Below are positions 1 through 8,192 of a DNA stretch of 64,000 bases, piece by piece (the first letter of the stretch is position 1; the number at the start of each line of letters is the position of its first letter). This stretch comes from Pilibacter termitis (lineage in GTDB: Bacteria; Bacillota; Bacilli; Lactobacillales; Streptococcaceae). The stretch is taken from assembly GCF_900167335.1 (NCBI RefSeq), contig NZ_FUXI01000014.1, positions 1 through 64,000 on the forward strand, written 5' to 3'. Below the pieces are notes generated by a model, which saw only the letters and a list, made by a program, of their open reading frames with translations, was not told the DNA's origin and searched no databases. The position numbers were made by a program, and so were the translations under genes.

Positions 1-350
1 TCATTTACTAGAAACGTAAGTTTCTAGCGACATTGTGAGCAGTTGCCAGACTTCAGCCCCTCGCAGCTAGACAAAGAAAAGCGGTGAGGGGCGGTCTGGA
101 GTTTGTCGCAGTGAACCATGCCATTTACTCGCCTGAAGCACAGCTTCAGGTGGCATTGCGAACAGCGACCAAACTCCTGCCCCTCGTAGCTGGATCAAGA
201 AAAGCGGAGAAGTGCGGGTTGAAGTCTGTGGCAGTGAGCCGTGCCGTTCATTTACTCGAAACGAAGTTTCGAGCGGCACTGCGAACAGCCACCAGACTTC
301 AGCACTTCGTAGCTAGACAAAGAAAAGCGGAGAAGTGCAAGTTGAAATCT
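1..350. repeat. Cluster of about three tandem hairpin repeats (family copies A-C plus a truncated copy)
   Basis: Imperfect palindromic units of about 120 bp are joined by a conserved linker, AGCTAGACAAAGAAAAGCGG or close variants (66-85, 188-207, 311-330). The stems pair in every copy but differ in sequence. The apical stem is CTAGAAAC/GTTTCTAG (8-27), CCTGAAGC/GCTTCAGG (132-150) and CTCGAAAC/GTTTCGAG (255-273). The inner stem is GGAGTTTG/CAAACTCC (98-105/170-177) and TGAAGTCTG/CAGACTTCA (220-228/293-301). The outer stem is GAGGGGC/GCCCCTC (86-92/179-185) and GAAGTGC/GCACTTC (209-215/302-308). Copy A is cut by the window edge, and a fourth copy stops near 350. Open frames through this stretch are not considered genes. 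Function is unknown. Confidence 0.9.
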
Positions 351-393
351 GTACAAAGAAACTCCCATAAATCTAATAAACTATGGTGAAAAA

Positions 394-798
394 ATGCACA
401 AAAAACTACTTGAATTAAAGATAAAGACTTGGGATATAATTATTTTGACTTGCTTGTTACTAGCAAGTTTTACTCCTTGGGTCATTACAAGTATTCAACA
501 TCAAAACAATTCAAAGGTTACTTATGTCGCAGAATTGCGTGCGAATAATAAAAAGATACGCACCTTTGATTTGTCAAAAAATACAACTTTTGAATATAAA
601 GACAAAGACGGAGATTATAATAAAATTGTCGTCAAAGACGGAAAAATTCGCATTGTGGAGGCAAATTGTGCTGACCAAATATGCGTTCGCCGTGGCTGGA
701 TTTCACAAGGCGGACAAACCATTGTCTGCTTGCCACATAAACTTGTAATCGAAGTGATCGCAAGCGACGGAAATCAAGAAGGGAGCGTGATTTACTAA
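394..798 (+). CDS. NusG domain II-containing membrane-anchored protein
   Basis: A 134-residue protein with one N-terminal membrane segment (about residues 13-32, IIILTCLLLASFTP) and an extracytoplasmic beta-rich domain. The C-terminal half has CADQICVRRGWI followed by GGQTIVCLPHKLVIEV, the pattern of the NusG-domain-II (KOW-like) small proteins found next to polyprenyl synthase genes in Firmicutes. The three Cys residues in that stretch are a hallmark of the group. The stop overlaps the next ATG (TAATG), so translation is coupled to the HepA-like gene downstream. The precise role is not known; association with quinone or electron-transport membrane complexes is inferred from its neighbours only. 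Confidence 0.75.
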   Translation: MHKKLLELKIKTWDIIILTCLLLASFTPWVITSIQHQNNSKVTYVAELRANNKKIRTFDLSKNTTFEYKDKDGDYNKIVVKDGKIRIVEANCADQICVRRGWISQGGQTIVCLPHKLVIEVIASDGNQEGSVIY

Positions 799-1373
799 TG
801 AAATCAACGAAAAAAATGACCTATATCGCCCTTCTCACCGCTCTTGCTGTTGTGATTGGACTGGCGGAAAATGTATTTCCACCACCATTTCCTTTCGCAC
901 CGGGGGCAAAATTGGGGCTTGCCAATTTGATTACAGTTTTGGCTCTTTTTACAATGAAAAAAAGAGAAGTAGCTTTCTTTCTCACGTTACGACTTCTTTT
1001 ACAAATGCTACTTGGTGGCACTGCCTCGACATTCTTGTATAGCCTAAGTGGTGCGATTCTCAGCTGTCTTGCGATGTATCTCGTCAAAATGCTCGGTGCA
1101 AGGAAAGTGAGCATTATCGGCATTTCTAGCGTTGGTGGCTTTTTTCACAATGTCGGACAACTTGCAGTAGCTTGCATGATTGCTGGCACACCTGCTATCA
1201 TGAACTACTTGCCAGTGCTGAGTATTTTCGGTATTTTGGCAGGATTTTTCATCGGCATTGCTGGAAATTATCTCCTTGCGAATATTCAAACTTTACGAAA
1301 TGCACATTTAGTTATGCAGGAAAATGGTAAAAGTACATGGTTAGAGCAAATTTCTCATAGGAACGGAGAGTAA
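798..1373 (+). CDS. Gx transporter family / heptaprenyl diphosphate synthase component I-like membrane protein
   Basis: A 191-residue, highly hydrophobic protein with about five to six membrane segments (residues about 9-27, 38-53, 60-80, 85-100, 110-130, 145-165). The start MTYIALLTALAVVIGLAENVFPPPFPFAPGAKLGLANL matches the conserved N-terminus of the family annotated both as HepA/HepI and as Gx transporter, in which a small membrane protein resembling ECF S-components precedes the polyprenyl synthase. The gene starts on the last base of the upstream stop codon region and ends two bases before the next ATG, so all three genes form one operon. The substrate is unknown; either an isoprenoid-related or vitamin-like ligand would fit. 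Confidence 0.75.
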   Translation: MKSTKKMTYIALLTALAVVIGLAENVFPPPFPFAPGAKLGLANLITVLALFTMKKREVAFFLTLRLLLQMLLGGTASTFLYSLSGAILSCLAMYLVKMLGARKVSIIGISSVGGFFHNVGQLAVACMIAGTPAIMNYLPVLSIFGILAGFFIGIAGNYLLANIQTLRNAHLVMQENGKSTWLEQISHRNGE

Positions 1374-1374
1374 C

Positions 1375-2355
1375 ATGATAGATTATTGGGCAAATATTCC
1401 CTCGCTACAAACGGAGTTGGCGGAAGTAAGAGATTTGATGAAACATTCTATTTCTTTGAAAAACAAAGAGGTGGAAAACGCAATTTTGGAAATGTTGGAG
1501 CATGGCGGAAAAATGCTACGTCCTGCGTATCAGCTGTTATTTTCCAACTTTGGCAAAGAAAAAAATCGAGAAAAACGTTTGAGCTTAGCAGCAAGTATTG
1601 AACTGCTACATACGGCGACATTAATTCACGATGACGTGGTGGATAAAGCAACTATTCGTCGTGGGCAAAAAAGTATCGCTCACCAATTTGGCAGTGATGT
1701 TGCGGTGTATGCAGGTGATTATCTTTTCGTGACGGTATTTAAAATTTTAGCAAAACACTCGGCTAGTCTGGAAAACATTGAACAGCACGCAGGAAGTTTG
1801 GAAAAAATCCTCACTGGCGAGCTTGGGCAAATGAACAATCGTTACAACTTGAATATGACTGTTGACGAATATATTGAAAATATTTCTGGAAAAACAGCTG
1901 AATTATTTGCTCTAAGTGCTTTTGTTGGAGCAAGCGAGAGCAAAGCAAGCCTTACTATCAGTCGCCTTGCTTATGAAATTGGCAAAAATTGTGGCATTGC
2001 TTTTCAAATTTTGGACGATTTGCTCGATTACACACAAAACAGCGACACCCTTGGCAAACCTGTTCTCGAGGATATGAAACAAGGCGTTTATTCCTTGCCG
2101 TTACTCCTTGCATTAGAAGAAAAACGTGCGGATTTAACGTCGTTTTTACAGAAAAAGCATGAGATGACTTCTTTTGATATAGAAAAAATCGAACAAATTA
2201 TCCACGACACAAACGCTATCGAACGTGCGGAACAATTGGCAAATCACTACACTGAGAAATCTTTAAAAAAAATCAAACGCTTGCCCTTAGAAGAGACAAA
2301 TTCACGTGAAATTTTGTATGAATTGACCAAGAGTTTGGTGGAACGAAAACGTTAA
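1375..2355 (+). CDS. Polyprenyl diphosphate synthase (trans-isoprenyl, HepT/IspB-like)
   Basis: A 326-residue trans-prenyltransferase that lengthens an allylic diphosphate with isopentenyl diphosphate units, normally to make the side chain of menaquinone. The first Asp-rich motif is IHDDVVD with the following RRG (about residues 89-102), and the second is QILDDLLDY (about 214-222). HGGKMLRP near residue 43-50 is the IPP-binding lysine/arginine region. The length is standard. In this gene order (NusG-II, Gx/HepA, synthase) the product probably supplies a demethylmenaquinone or similar side chain. Chain length cannot be read from sequence alone with confidence. A strong intrinsic terminator follows. 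Confidence 0.88.
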   Translation: MIDYWANIPSLQTELAEVRDLMKHSISLKNKEVENAILEMLEHGGKMLRPAYQLLFSNFGKEKNREKRLSLAASIELLHTATLIHDDVVDKATIRRGQKSIAHQFGSDVAVYAGDYLFVTVFKILAKHSASLENIEQHAGSLEKILTGELGQMNNRYNLNMTVDEYIENISGKTAELFALSAFVGASESKASLTISRLAYEIGKNCGIAFQILDDLLDYTQNSDTLGKPVLEDMKQGVYSLPLLLALEEKRADLTSFLQKKHEMTSFDIEKIEQIIHDTNAIERAEQLANHYTEKSLKKIKRLPLEETNSREILYELTKSLVERKR

Positions 2356-2366
2356 GGGAACTATAA

Positions 2367-2407
2367 AAATCGCAAGAAATGTTCTATGTTTCTTGCGATT
2401 TGTTTTT
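2367..2407. terminator. Bidirectional intrinsic terminator
   Basis: A 13-bp perfect stem (2367-2379 paired with 2389-2401, AAATCGCAAGAAA and its complement) with a 9-nt loop and flanking A and T tracts. It lies between two convergent operons, so it can end both the polyprenyl synthase transcript and the minus-strand sugar operon. Confidence 0.85.
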
Positions 2408-2418
2408 AGAAGTCCTCT

Positions 2419-3288
2419 TTAGAAATTTAATTTTTCTTCACTCAAAAAATCTGCCGCTGCCCCGATTAAATTGGCATCATTTTGAAATTGACAGACTGCA
2501 ATTTTCGGCATAATTGTTCCAATTTCAACCTTGTCGTAAACATTTTTTAATGCCTCTTGCAGTTTTGGAATTAGAAAATCCGCTTGGGAAATGCCCCCTC
2601 CAAGCAAGACAATCTCAGGGTCAAGAGCATATTGTAGATTAAAAATTGCACGAGCAAGGTTATCAAATATCGCATCAACAATTCTTTTAGCATTCTCATC
2701 ATTTTCTGCTAATGAGAACAATTCCTTACCACTCACACTCGCTTGCTGTGCTTCATTATATCTTCTTGCTGCTTGAACAGGGCTAGCATTTTCTGATAAC
2801 GTATGTTCATTCATGAGCATATAACCAAACTCACCACCCATAAGATGAGCACCATGTCGAATTTTTTTATTGAGAACAACAGAGCCACCGATACCACTTC
2901 CAATGACGAAAAAGAGCAAATCATCATATTCTTTCCCTGCACCAAAAGCCACTTCGGCAAGAGCTGCACAATTAGCATCATTTTCCATTGAAACTGGTAA
3001 CTCAAATTTTGCCTCAAGTTCAGCTTGTATTGGGAAATTGTGGATATAAGGGATAGCCGAAGCACCATAAATCACACCATCTTTCTTGCTCACAGCACCG
3101 GGACTACTAATTGCCACACCTGTTATTTTCACCTTTTGTGAAACTTCGTCTTTTATGCGAATTAAAACTTTGTAAAACTCCTCTAACGTCGTTGGAGTAT
3201 CTTTCGATCCTTTTTGTGATAATTTCCCATTATCAAAACTTGCGTATTTGATCGTTGTACCGCCAATGTCAATTGTCAAAAGTGCCAT
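2419..3288 (-). CDS. ROK-family sugar kinase (glucoside/hexose kinase-like)
   Basis: A 289-residue ROK kinase that phosphorylates a sugar with ATP in the cytosol. The N-terminal phosphate-binding loop is LLTIDIGGTTIKYASF (residues 3-18), the catalytic region is SMENDANCAALAE (about 99-111), and an IGSGIGGSVV loop follows. The Cys-rich zinc motif of classical ROK glucokinases (CxCGxxGC) is missing, as in BglK-type beta-glucoside kinases. It starts two bases upstream of the GH1 gene stop in the same direction, so the two are co-transcribed. Probable substrate: the monosaccharide or disaccharide released in this glycan pathway. Mannose, glucose and beta-glucoside kinase are all possible. Confidence 0.8.
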   Translation of the reverse strand: MALLTIDIGGTTIKYASFDNGKLSQKGSKDTPTTLEEFYKVLIRIKDEVSQKVKITGVAISSPGAVSKKDGVIYGASAIPYIHNFPIQAELEAKFELPVSMENDANCAALAEVAFGAGKEYDDLLFFVIGSGIGGSVVLNKKIRHGAHLMGGEFGYMLMNEHTLSENASPVQAARRYNEAQQASVSGKELFSLAENDENAKRIVDAIFDNLARAIFNLQYALDPEIVLLGGGISQADFLIPKLQEALKNVYDKVEIGTIMPKIAVCQFQNDANLIGAAADFLSEEKLNF

Positions 3289-3289
3289 T

Positions 3290-4717
3290 TTATTCTTTCT
3301 CCATTTCTACTTCCGTCAACTCAACGCTTGATGTCACCGCCAATTCCTTAAAGAAATAAGCTGACTTCTTCAAACTTTTTACTTGAGTATGAATATCCAC
3401 TGAAATCAACCCATAGCGATTGCGATAAGAATTTCGCCAACTAAAGCAGTCAATCGGAGTCCAAAGGTGATAGCCAAAACAATTACTCCCCTCTGCAATT
3501 CCTTTGTGAACGTAGTAAAGATGTTCTTTTATAAACTGAATCCGATAATCATCATTAATTCGGTTCGTCTCCGAATCAAAATAACGTTCTTCACGGCTTA
3601 CACCCATTCCATTTTCCGATACAAACCAAGGAATATTTCCGTAATTTTCTTGAATATTTTTTGCAATATCATAAATCGCTCGTGGATAGATTTCCCAGCC
3701 TTTATCAACATTCATACGCACTCCACGTTTTTCATATTCTTCAAAATATTTATTTGGCAACCAGTCAACCGCTAGAGAATCTGAAGAATATTTCGGTGCA
3801 ATGGCACGGTTTGGGTGGTAGAAATTCACACCTAAATAATCAATTGTATTTTGACGAATCAAATTAAGCTCCTCTGGTGTAGAATCCCAAATCACTCCAT
3901 CTTTTGTCAAAATTTCAACAAGTTCCAACGGAAATTCGCCTTTAACGGACGCCTCCATGAACAAACTATTTTGCCATAAATCTGCAAAATGTGCTGCCGC
4001 CTTATCTTCTTTTGAATCACTCGCTGGATAATTGGGAGTCAAATTAAGAATAACACCTATTTTCCCATTTGGATTTTTATTGTGCTTACGAAAAGCTGCA
4101 ATTGCTTTTGCAGACGCTAATTGTAAATTATATGCTACTTGTACGGCTTTTTTACCGTCAACAAGATCTGGATAGTGGAATTGATAGAGATACCCTCCTT
4201 CAACAACGACCATCGGCTCGTTATGTGTAAACCAATCTGTCACTCGGTCGCTAAAAAGTTCAAAACATTTTTCAGCAAATTGAACATAAAGTTCCACAAC
4301 ACGTTTAGATTCCCATCCTCCATATTTGTGCAACAGTTCAACAGGCACATCAAAATGGTGCAAGTTCATAATCGGACGAATCCCTTGTTGAATAAATTCA
4401 TCTATCACATCATTGTAAAACCTAACAGCATCTGGGTTGAGCGTTCCTGTTTCCAAATCGTCAATTAAACGTGTCCATTGAATTGACGTCCTAACAGAGT
4501 TTAACCCTGCTGATTTCATCAATGCAATGTCATTTTTATAATCGTTGTAGAAATTGGAAGCCGTATCCGGTCCAATCCCGTGCCAATAATTTTGTGGATT
4601 CTTTTCAAAATCATAGTCAAAAATATTTGCGTGAGGTTTATAGAATCTTCCCTCTGTTTGAGGGCCTGATGTAGCCGCACCCCACCAAAAATTTTCTGGA
4701 AACTTTAAAATTGTCAT
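3290..4717 (-). CDS. Glycoside hydrolase family 1 beta-glycosidase
   Basis: A 475-residue GH1 retaining beta-glycosidase with the family start FPENFWWGAATSGPQTEG. The acid/base Glu is E167 in FTHNEP and the nucleophile is E368 in FVSENGMG. The C-terminal aglycone/glycone region reads PIDCFSWRNSYRNRYGL. The Ser in DCFSW replaces the Glu found in non-phosphorylated-substrate enzymes and resembles 6-phospho-glycosidases, but the usual Lys of the phosphate site is Arg here. Specificity (beta-glucoside, beta-mannoside or a phosphorylated form) is therefore open. There is no signal peptide, so it acts on imported oligosaccharides. It sits between the reductase and the ROK kinase genes of the minus-strand operon. 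Confidence 0.88.
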   Translation of the reverse strand: MTILKFPENFWWGAATSGPQTEGRFYKPHANIFDYDFEKNPQNYWHGIGPDTASNFYNDYKNDIALMKSAGLNSVRTSIQWTRLIDDLETGTLNPDAVRFYNDVIDEFIQQGIRPIMNLHHFDVPVELLHKYGGWESKRVVELYVQFAEKCFELFSDRVTDWFTHNEPMVVVEGGYLYQFHYPDLVDGKKAVQVAYNLQLASAKAIAAFRKHNKNPNGKIGVILNLTPNYPASDSKEDKAAAHFADLWQNSLFMEASVKGEFPLELVEILTKDGVIWDSTPEELNLIRQNTIDYLGVNFYHPNRAIAPKYSSDSLAVDWLPNKYFEEYEKRGVRMNVDKGWEIYPRAIYDIAKNIQENYGNIPWFVSENGMGVSREERYFDSETNRINDDYRIQFIKEHLYYVHKGIAEGSNCFGYHLWTPIDCFSWRNSYRNRYGLISVDIHTQVKSLKKSAYFFKELAVTSSVELTEVEMEKE

Positions 4718-4752
4718 CTATATAATCCTTCCTCTATTCTTTTTATTTGTGG

Positions 4753-4794
4753 ATAGCTCTAAAAATTCTGTGCCACGTACATTTTTAGAGCTAT
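4753..4794. other. Intergenic 14-bp perfect hairpin between the reductase and GH1 genes
   Basis: ATAGCTCTAAAAAT at 4753-4766 is perfectly complementary to 4781-4794. In the minus-strand transcript it falls between the aldo/keto reductase stop and the GH1 start. No U tract follows directly, so a partial terminator or an mRNA-processing/stability stem is more likely than a full terminator. Confidence 0.6.
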
Positions 4795-4807
4795 TCCTTA
4801 TTTTCTA

Positions 4808-5800
4808 CTACAATAGTATTTCATCAATCTCCGCTAGTTCTTCCTCTGAAAAAATAAGATTTTCTAGTGCTTTCACATTATCTTCCAATTGTGACAAACG
4901 ACTAGCACCAACAAGAACGGACGTAATCACACCGTCACGCAATATCCAAGAAATCGCCATTTCCGCCATCGTTTGACCGCGACGTTTTGCGATTTCATTT
5001 AATTTACGAACTTTTTCAATATGTTGTTGAACGCTATCTTCCGTCAAAAATCGACTATTCGAATAGGCACGTGAATCTTTAGGAATCTCTTTCAAATAGC
5101 GGTCTGTCAAAATCCCTTGTTCCAATGGTGAAAAAGCAATACCACCAAGTCCTAGTTTTGCCAATGTAGGTTTCAATTCCGCCTCAATACTGCGATCTAG
5201 CATATTATATCTGGGCTGATGAATAACAAATGGTGTTTTCAAATCATCTAGTAATCTCGCCATTTCTTCTGTATCTTCTGCCGAATAATTTGAAACACCA
5301 ACATAAAGTGCTTTGCCATCATGGTAGATTTTACTAAGAGCATAAGCCGTTTCCTCAAGTGGTGTTTCAACATCTCGACGATGTGAATAAAAAATATCAA
5401 CATACTCAAGTCCAAGACGTTTCAACGATTGATTACAGCTTGCAACTAAGTATTTTAGACTTCCTCCATCGCCATATGGTCCTTGCCACATATCATAACC
5501 AGCTTTTGTCGAGATAATAAGTTCATCACGATATGGAGCCAAATCCTCTGCAAATATCCTCCCAAAATTTTCTTCCGCAGCTCCGTAAGAAGGACCGTAA
5601 TTATTCGCTAAATCAAAATGAGTTATCCCCATGTCAAAAGCACCACGAACAATTTCTTGTTGTAATTCTAGCGGTGTCCCACTCCCGAAATTATGCCAAA
5701 AACCAAGTGAAATAGCTGGCAATCTCAATCCCGATTTTTGAATTTTATTGTAAATCATTTTTTCATAACGTTTCTCATTTGGCACATATTTTGTACGCAT
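4808..5800 (-). CDS. Aldo/keto reductase (YghZ/GPR-like)
   Basis: A 330-residue NADPH-dependent aldo/keto reductase with a (beta/alpha)8 barrel. The N-terminal block KSGLRLPAISLGFWHNFG and the block FDLANNYGPSYGAAEENFG, which carries the catalytic Asp and Tyr, match the L-glyceraldehyde-3-phosphate reductase (YghZ) group. Also visible are STKAGYDMWQGPYGDGGS with the active-site Lys, YSHRRD with the catalytic His, and the cofactor motif VLVGASRLSQLEDN near the C-terminus. The N-terminal extension MRTKYVPNEKRYEKMIY agrees with the family, so the longer start is kept. It is probably part of the sugar operon, but its physiological substrate cannot be told from sequence. Confidence 0.82.
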   Translation of the reverse strand: MRTKYVPNEKRYEKMIYNKIQKSGLRLPAISLGFWHNFGSGTPLELQQEIVRGAFDMGITHFDLANNYGPSYGAAEENFGRIFAEDLAPYRDELIISTKAGYDMWQGPYGDGGSLKYLVASCNQSLKRLGLEYVDIFYSHRRDVETPLEETAYALSKIYHDGKALYVGVSNYSAEDTEEMARLLDDLKTPFVIHQPRYNMLDRSIEAELKPTLAKLGLGGIAFSPLEQGILTDRYLKEIPKDSRAYSNSRFLTEDSVQQHIEKVRKLNEIAKRRGQTMAEMAISWILRDGVITSVLVGASRLSQLEDNVKALENLIFSEEELAEIDEILL

Positions 5801-5880
5801 TGTTTTTCCCCTTTCGTATTAAAGATACTTCTAAAAACATTTTTTGTTCAATTTTTATTCCCAAAAAAGTCTGTCACTTG

Positions 5881-6411
5881 TCAAGAAAAACTAGTCGTCT
5901 TTTTTAATAGAATCATTTTCATCAACAACAATTGATAAACCCTTGGAAAAATAAAAACAAAGGCAATCAAATTTAATTTTAAAAGACACAAGCCTAGAGC
6001 GAAAAAACAAATCTTGATTGGGAATTTTTTCCACATATTAAGAAAAGCTTGAGCGTAAATTTCTTGGTATCCTTTTTTCTCTTCTCCGACAAGATTTACT
6101 ACTTCATATAAATAAATTGTTGACAAACTTGTTAAAACTAACAACGATAGAAAAAGAATTGCCATAAACTCCCGCCCTTCTCCAATCAAAAGAAAGCTAG
6201 TAATCGTCAAAATGACCATACTACTCCAGCAAAGCGAAACCACACGTTGTTTTTCTAACGCTAATTTTTCCGATTTGTGCATCGCAAAAATACCTGCAAG
6301 CACACCGTAGACAATTCCATTCTTGAGTAATATCCACCAAAAACGAGTAGAACTCATTACAATCATGTAAAATTTGTCAACCAATCCTGAAATTTTATGT
6401 TTATTTTTCAT
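5881..6411 (-). CDS. YesL/DUF624 family membrane protein
   Basis: A 176-residue protein with about four membrane segments (residues about 24-44, 60-78, 80-100 and 130-165). DUF624/YesL proteins typically sit beside carbohydrate ABC permease genes in Firmicutes, which is exactly the case here: the start lies two bases downstream of the upstream permease stop. The N-terminal FYMIVMSSTRFWWILLKNGIVYGVLAGIF resembles the family opening. Its function is not established; a helper role in sugar ABC import is inferred from conserved context. Confidence 0.7.
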   Translation of the reverse strand: MKNKHKISGLVDKFYMIVMSSTRFWWILLKNGIVYGVLAGIFAMHKSEKLALEKQRVVSLCWSSMVILTITSFLLIGEGREFMAILFLSLLVLTSLSTIYLYEVVNLVGEEKKGYQEIYAQAFLNMWKKFPIKICFFALGLCLLKLNLIAFVFIFPRVYQLLLMKMILLKKTTSFS

Positions 6412-6413
6412 CG

Positions 6414-7241
6414 CTATTTAACCGACCCTGCAACACCATTGTAGATGTACTTTTGAAGTGATAAGAAAACTACAAGAATTGGGATAACCACTATCACAAC
6501 ACCTGCCAAAATAACAGGCCAATTGCTACCGTAAGGACCTTTGAAAGCAAATAAAGCCGTTGAAATAACTTTCAATTTAGGATCTGGCATGTAAAGATAC
6601 GGATTGTAAAAGTCATTGTATAGACCTACACCACTAATAATAAGCATTGTCACAATCGGTGCTTTAAGATTTGGTAAAATAATCTTGTAGAATATTTGGA
6701 AATAGCTTGCACCATCAAGAAACGCCGACTCATCAAGAGAAACTGGAATTTCATCCAAATATTGCATGAATATATAAAGCGAAATAACGTCTGATCCTAG
6801 ATTTAATAAAATAACTGACCAAATTGTATTCATCAATCCTAATGAATTGATAATTTTAAACGTTGCAACTTGGCTAGTAATCGCTGGAATTAGCATAGCT
6901 GCTGTAAAAGCAAATAAAATCAATTTTTTCCCACGGAATTCAAAGCGATTCATCACATACGCAAAAGCTGACCCGATAAGCATTTTCCCGCACATTGAAA
7001 TGACAAAGATGAGCAAAGTATTTTTAAACCCTGTCAACATTTGCCCTTGAACAAATGCCATTTTGTAGTTACTAAAATCTAATTTTTTGGGTAAGGAAAG
7101 GACACTTGTCGTAAGAAATTCATTATTTGACTTTAGACTACCAATAAAAACAACTAAAAGAGGCATTAAGGCAGTAAGTGCTCCTAGAATTAAAACAATG
7201 TATTTGACAATTGTGCCAAATGTCAATCTTTCTTTTCTCAT
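6414..7241 (-). CDS. Carbohydrate ABC transporter permease (MalG type)
   Basis: A 275-residue inner permease subunit of a CUT1-family sugar importer with six membrane segments. The cytoplasmic EAA loop that docks to the ATPase is seen in DESAFLDGASYFQIFYKIILPNLKAPI (about residues 172-198). It overlaps the preceding permease gene by 4 nt (ATGA type) and has a good ribosome site, AAAGGGGC. With the partner permease and the lipoprotein it forms a three-part importer. No dedicated ATP-binding subunit is encoded in the cluster, so a shared MsmK/UgpC-type ATPase elsewhere in the genome would be needed. Confidence 0.9.
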   Translation of the reverse strand: MRKERLTFGTIVKYIVLILGALTALMPLLVVFIGSLKSNNEFLTTSVLSLPKKLDFSNYKMAFVQGQMLTGFKNTLLIFVISMCGKMLIGSAFAYVMNRFEFRGKKLILFAFTAAMLIPAITSQVATFKIINSLGLMNTIWSVILLNLGSDVISLYIFMQYLDEIPVSLDESAFLDGASYFQIFYKIILPNLKAPIVTMLIISGVGLYNDFYNPYLYMPDPKLKVISTALFAFKGPYGSNWPVILAGVVIVVIPILVVFLSLQKYIYNGVAGSVK

Positions 7242-8116
7242 GCTTTTTTGCCCCTTTCAGTAATCAATCTTTGAACAAGCGTTACAACTACCACGATAAC
7301 CAATAAGATAATCGCCATAGCACTAGCAAGTCCAAGTTTATTATATCTAAAGGCTGTATTAATCGTTTGAATAACAAATGTCATTGTTCCATTTGAACCA
7401 CCTGTCATGATAAACGGAATATCAAATACAGACAACGAACCTGCTACTGATAAAATAATATTCAAGAAAATAATCGGTTTAATCGCAGGAATAATAATGT
7501 ATTTGAAAATATTCCATGAGTTTGCGCCATCAATTTCTGCCGCCTCATATACCTCTGGATTAACGGATTGAATCGCACCTAGGAAAATCAAAAAATTAAA
7601 TCCGATATATCTCCAAGTAGAAGTAAATGCTAGTGAGATATTATTAATACTTCGATTTCCTAGCCAAAGTTGCTTGAATCCACCTAGACCAATCATGTTC
7701 AGAACAGAATCTAACGTCCCATTTTCCTTAAAGAAATACAGGAAAATAAATCCAATCGCCACCCCATTAAGCAAGTACGGAAAGAAAAGGATTCCTTTCC
7801 AAAAATTAGCGAATTTCACTTTAAATGAAAGCAATGTCGCAAAAAGAAGTGCTAGACCAAGTTGAACAAATCCTGATAGAAAATAATACAAACTCGTTTT
7901 AAATACGATAAAGTAGTTCGGATCTGTAAGGACTTTTTTGTAATTTTCAATTCCAACATTATTATGTGTAGGCGAAAAGCCATCCCAGTCTGTAAATGAA
8001 TATTGAATCATTTTAACGAGCGGGTAATAGGTAAAGGTTAAAAGCAAAGCAACAGGAATAACCGTAAACAAAAAGATTAGAATTCTTTTCTCTGTTTTTG
8101 CTTGAAATTTAAACAT
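7238..8116 (-). CDS. Carbohydrate ABC transporter permease (MalF/LacF type)
   Basis: A 292-residue permease with six membrane segments and the EAA motif EVYEAAEIDGANSWNIFKYIIIPAIKPII. I place the start at 8116 (MFKFQAKTEKRILIF), because a good AAAGGG site precedes it. The longer frame would need a TTG inside the upstream hairpin. It pairs with the MalG-type permease immediately downstream and with the solute-binding lipoprotein upstream. The likely cargo is a beta-linked oligosaccharide, judged from the GH113, GH1 and CE7 genes around it. Confidence 0.9.
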   Translation of the reverse strand: MFKFQAKTEKRILIFLFTVIPVALLLTFTYYPLVKMIQYSFTDWDGFSPTHNNVGIENYKKVLTDPNYFIVFKTSLYYFLSGFVQLGLALLFATLLSFKVKFANFWKGILFFPYLLNGVAIGFIFLYFFKENGTLDSVLNMIGLGGFKQLWLGNRSINNISLAFTSTWRYIGFNFLIFLGAIQSVNPEVYEAAEIDGANSWNIFKYIIIPAIKPIIFLNIILSVAGSLSVFDIPFIMTGGSNGTMTFVIQTINTAFRYNKLGLASAMAIILLVIVVVVTLVQRLITERGKKA

Positions 8117-8147
8117 AAGCAATCCCTTTCTAGTATTGAACAGGTAC

Positions 8148-8177
8148 AAATGAAGCCAGTATATACCAGCCTCATTT
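8148..8177 (-). promoter_or_regulatory. Intergenic hairpin carrying a GTATATAC core between binding-protein and permease genes
   Basis: The minus-strand RNA of this 30-nt segment can pair over its full length with three G-U pairs (AAATGAGGC... against ...GCTTCATTT). No U tract follows. Such stems between a solute-binding-protein gene and its permease genes often limit read-through or protect the upstream mRNA, so more binding protein is made. The centre is GTATATAC (8159-8166), identical to the core of the two promoter operators of this locus. Confidence 0.55.
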
Positions 8178-8192
8178 GCTCCCTGTCACTCT

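Noticed and set aside
84-389. Open reading frames across the first hairpin repeat cluster, and similar ones at 67-279 and 9797-10320
   Set aside because: They follow the repeat units, have no ribosome site, and their protein repeats simply mirror the DNA palindromes.
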